This document shows, piece after piece, positions 4,953 to 5,166 of a DNA stretch of 5,166 bases; the stretch's first letter is position 1, and every line of letters starts with the position of its first letter. Location: contig WJIN01000235.1 in the NCBI GenBank assembly GCA_014730295.1, positions 1 to 5,166 on the forward strand. Direction: 5' to 3'. The position numbers were made by a program, and so were the translations under genes. Source of the stretch: Promethearchaeota archaeon (GTDB lineage Archaea > Asgardarchaeota > Lokiarchaeia > Sigynarchaeales > SOKP01). The notes below the pieces were generated by a model. That model worked only from the letters and a program-made list of their open reading frames with translations. It searched no databases and was not told where the DNA came from.

Positions 4953-5166
4953 TTTATAAGTTTTCATATTTAATGAAAAATATAAAATCTTATATTTAAT
5001 GCCGACCAAAATCTTGCTTATCCCGTATTTAATAGTGTCGGATGATTTGAATACGATCTTTGTATCTATAAATGTCAAACTTTATTCATTTCGATCATCA
5101 AATTTAAAGATTTGATCGATTTGCTTATATAGAACTATTTCGACAAATTAAGCCTTGGGATATTCC
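4953..5166. other. Intergenic end of window with promoter-like and palindromic elements
   Basis: No convincing gene is seen. A TTTATAAG motif (4953-4960) could be a TATA box for something to the right. A perfect palindrome, AAATATAA (4978-4985) and TTATATTT (4990-4997) with a four-base spacer, follows. The ten-base sequence ATATTTAATG occurs twice, at 4966-4975 and 4992-5001. A 38-codon frame opens at the ATG at 4999 and ends at 5113-5115, but it has no recognisable features. The next gene may begin beyond the window. Confidence 0.4.
5091..5119. repeat. Bulged hairpin near the window end
   Basis: TCAAAT (5098-5103) pairs with ATTTGA (5110-5115) around a six-base loop. TCGA (5091-5094) then pairs with TCGA (5116-5119), leaving a three-base bulge on the left arm only. 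An alternative register pairs ATCAAAT (5097-5103) with ATTTGAT (5110-5116) over seven uninterrupted pairs. No T run follows, so it is not an obvious terminator. Its role is unknown. Confidence 0.4.

Noticed and set aside
4999..5115. 38-codon open frame beginning MPTKILLIPY
   Set aside because: It is short, with no conserved motif, no Shine-Dalgarno, and a stop inside the hairpin. It is indistinguishable from chance in AT-rich DNA.
1..5166. CRISPR array, insertion sequence or attachment site
   Set aside because: No regularly spaced repeats, transposase-like frame, long terminal inverted repeats or target duplications were seen. The 3' end of the tRNA is not repeated elsewhere in the window.

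Overview
The window reads as a low-GC archaeal chromosome segment, most likely from an Asgard archaeon (Promethearchaeota, Loki-like). Three things support this. There is an Arf-type small GTPase with a fused C-terminal regulatory-type domain. There is a tRNA whose only cloverleaf requires two archaeal bulge-helix-bulge introns. Most first genes have a TATA-like element close to the start codon and no Shine-Dalgarno sequence, while the internal operon genes do carry G-rich Shine-Dalgarno-like sites. The lineage is an inference from gene content; no phylogeny was run.

Layout, left to right. At 159-1007 (+) is a CPBP-family (Rce1-like) intramembrane protease with a complete catalytic motif set. 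At 1158-1272 (+) is a tRNA-Arg(UCG) interrupted by a D-loop intron and an anticodon-stem intron, with its own TATA box and an oligo-T terminator. At 1386-1826 (-) is a small SCP2-like (sterol carrier/lipid-binding fold) protein. At 1974-2870 (-) is an Arf-like GTPase of 298 residues with an extra C-terminal domain. A 155-base divergent promoter region (2871-3025) follows, then a tight three-gene operon on the plus strand (3026-4895). It encodes a soluble protein resembling a longin/uDENN domain and two seven-helix membrane proteins that look like diverged tandem paralogues. The last 271 bases carry a T-rich terminator, a perfect AT palindrome and a bulged hairpin, but no convincing gene.

The most interesting block is 1974-4895. 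An Arf-like GTPase faces, across a shared promoter region, an operon pairing a possible GTPase-regulator-type fold with two seven-helix proteins of predicted N-out/C-in topology. Read together this could be a membrane-associated GTPase signalling or trafficking module. That is a hypothesis from gene order and weak fold resemblance, not a demonstrated system. The second strong item is the doubly interrupted tRNA, where exon joining restores a complete cloverleaf and both exon-intron junctions lie in four-base-pair central helices flanked by three-base bulges.
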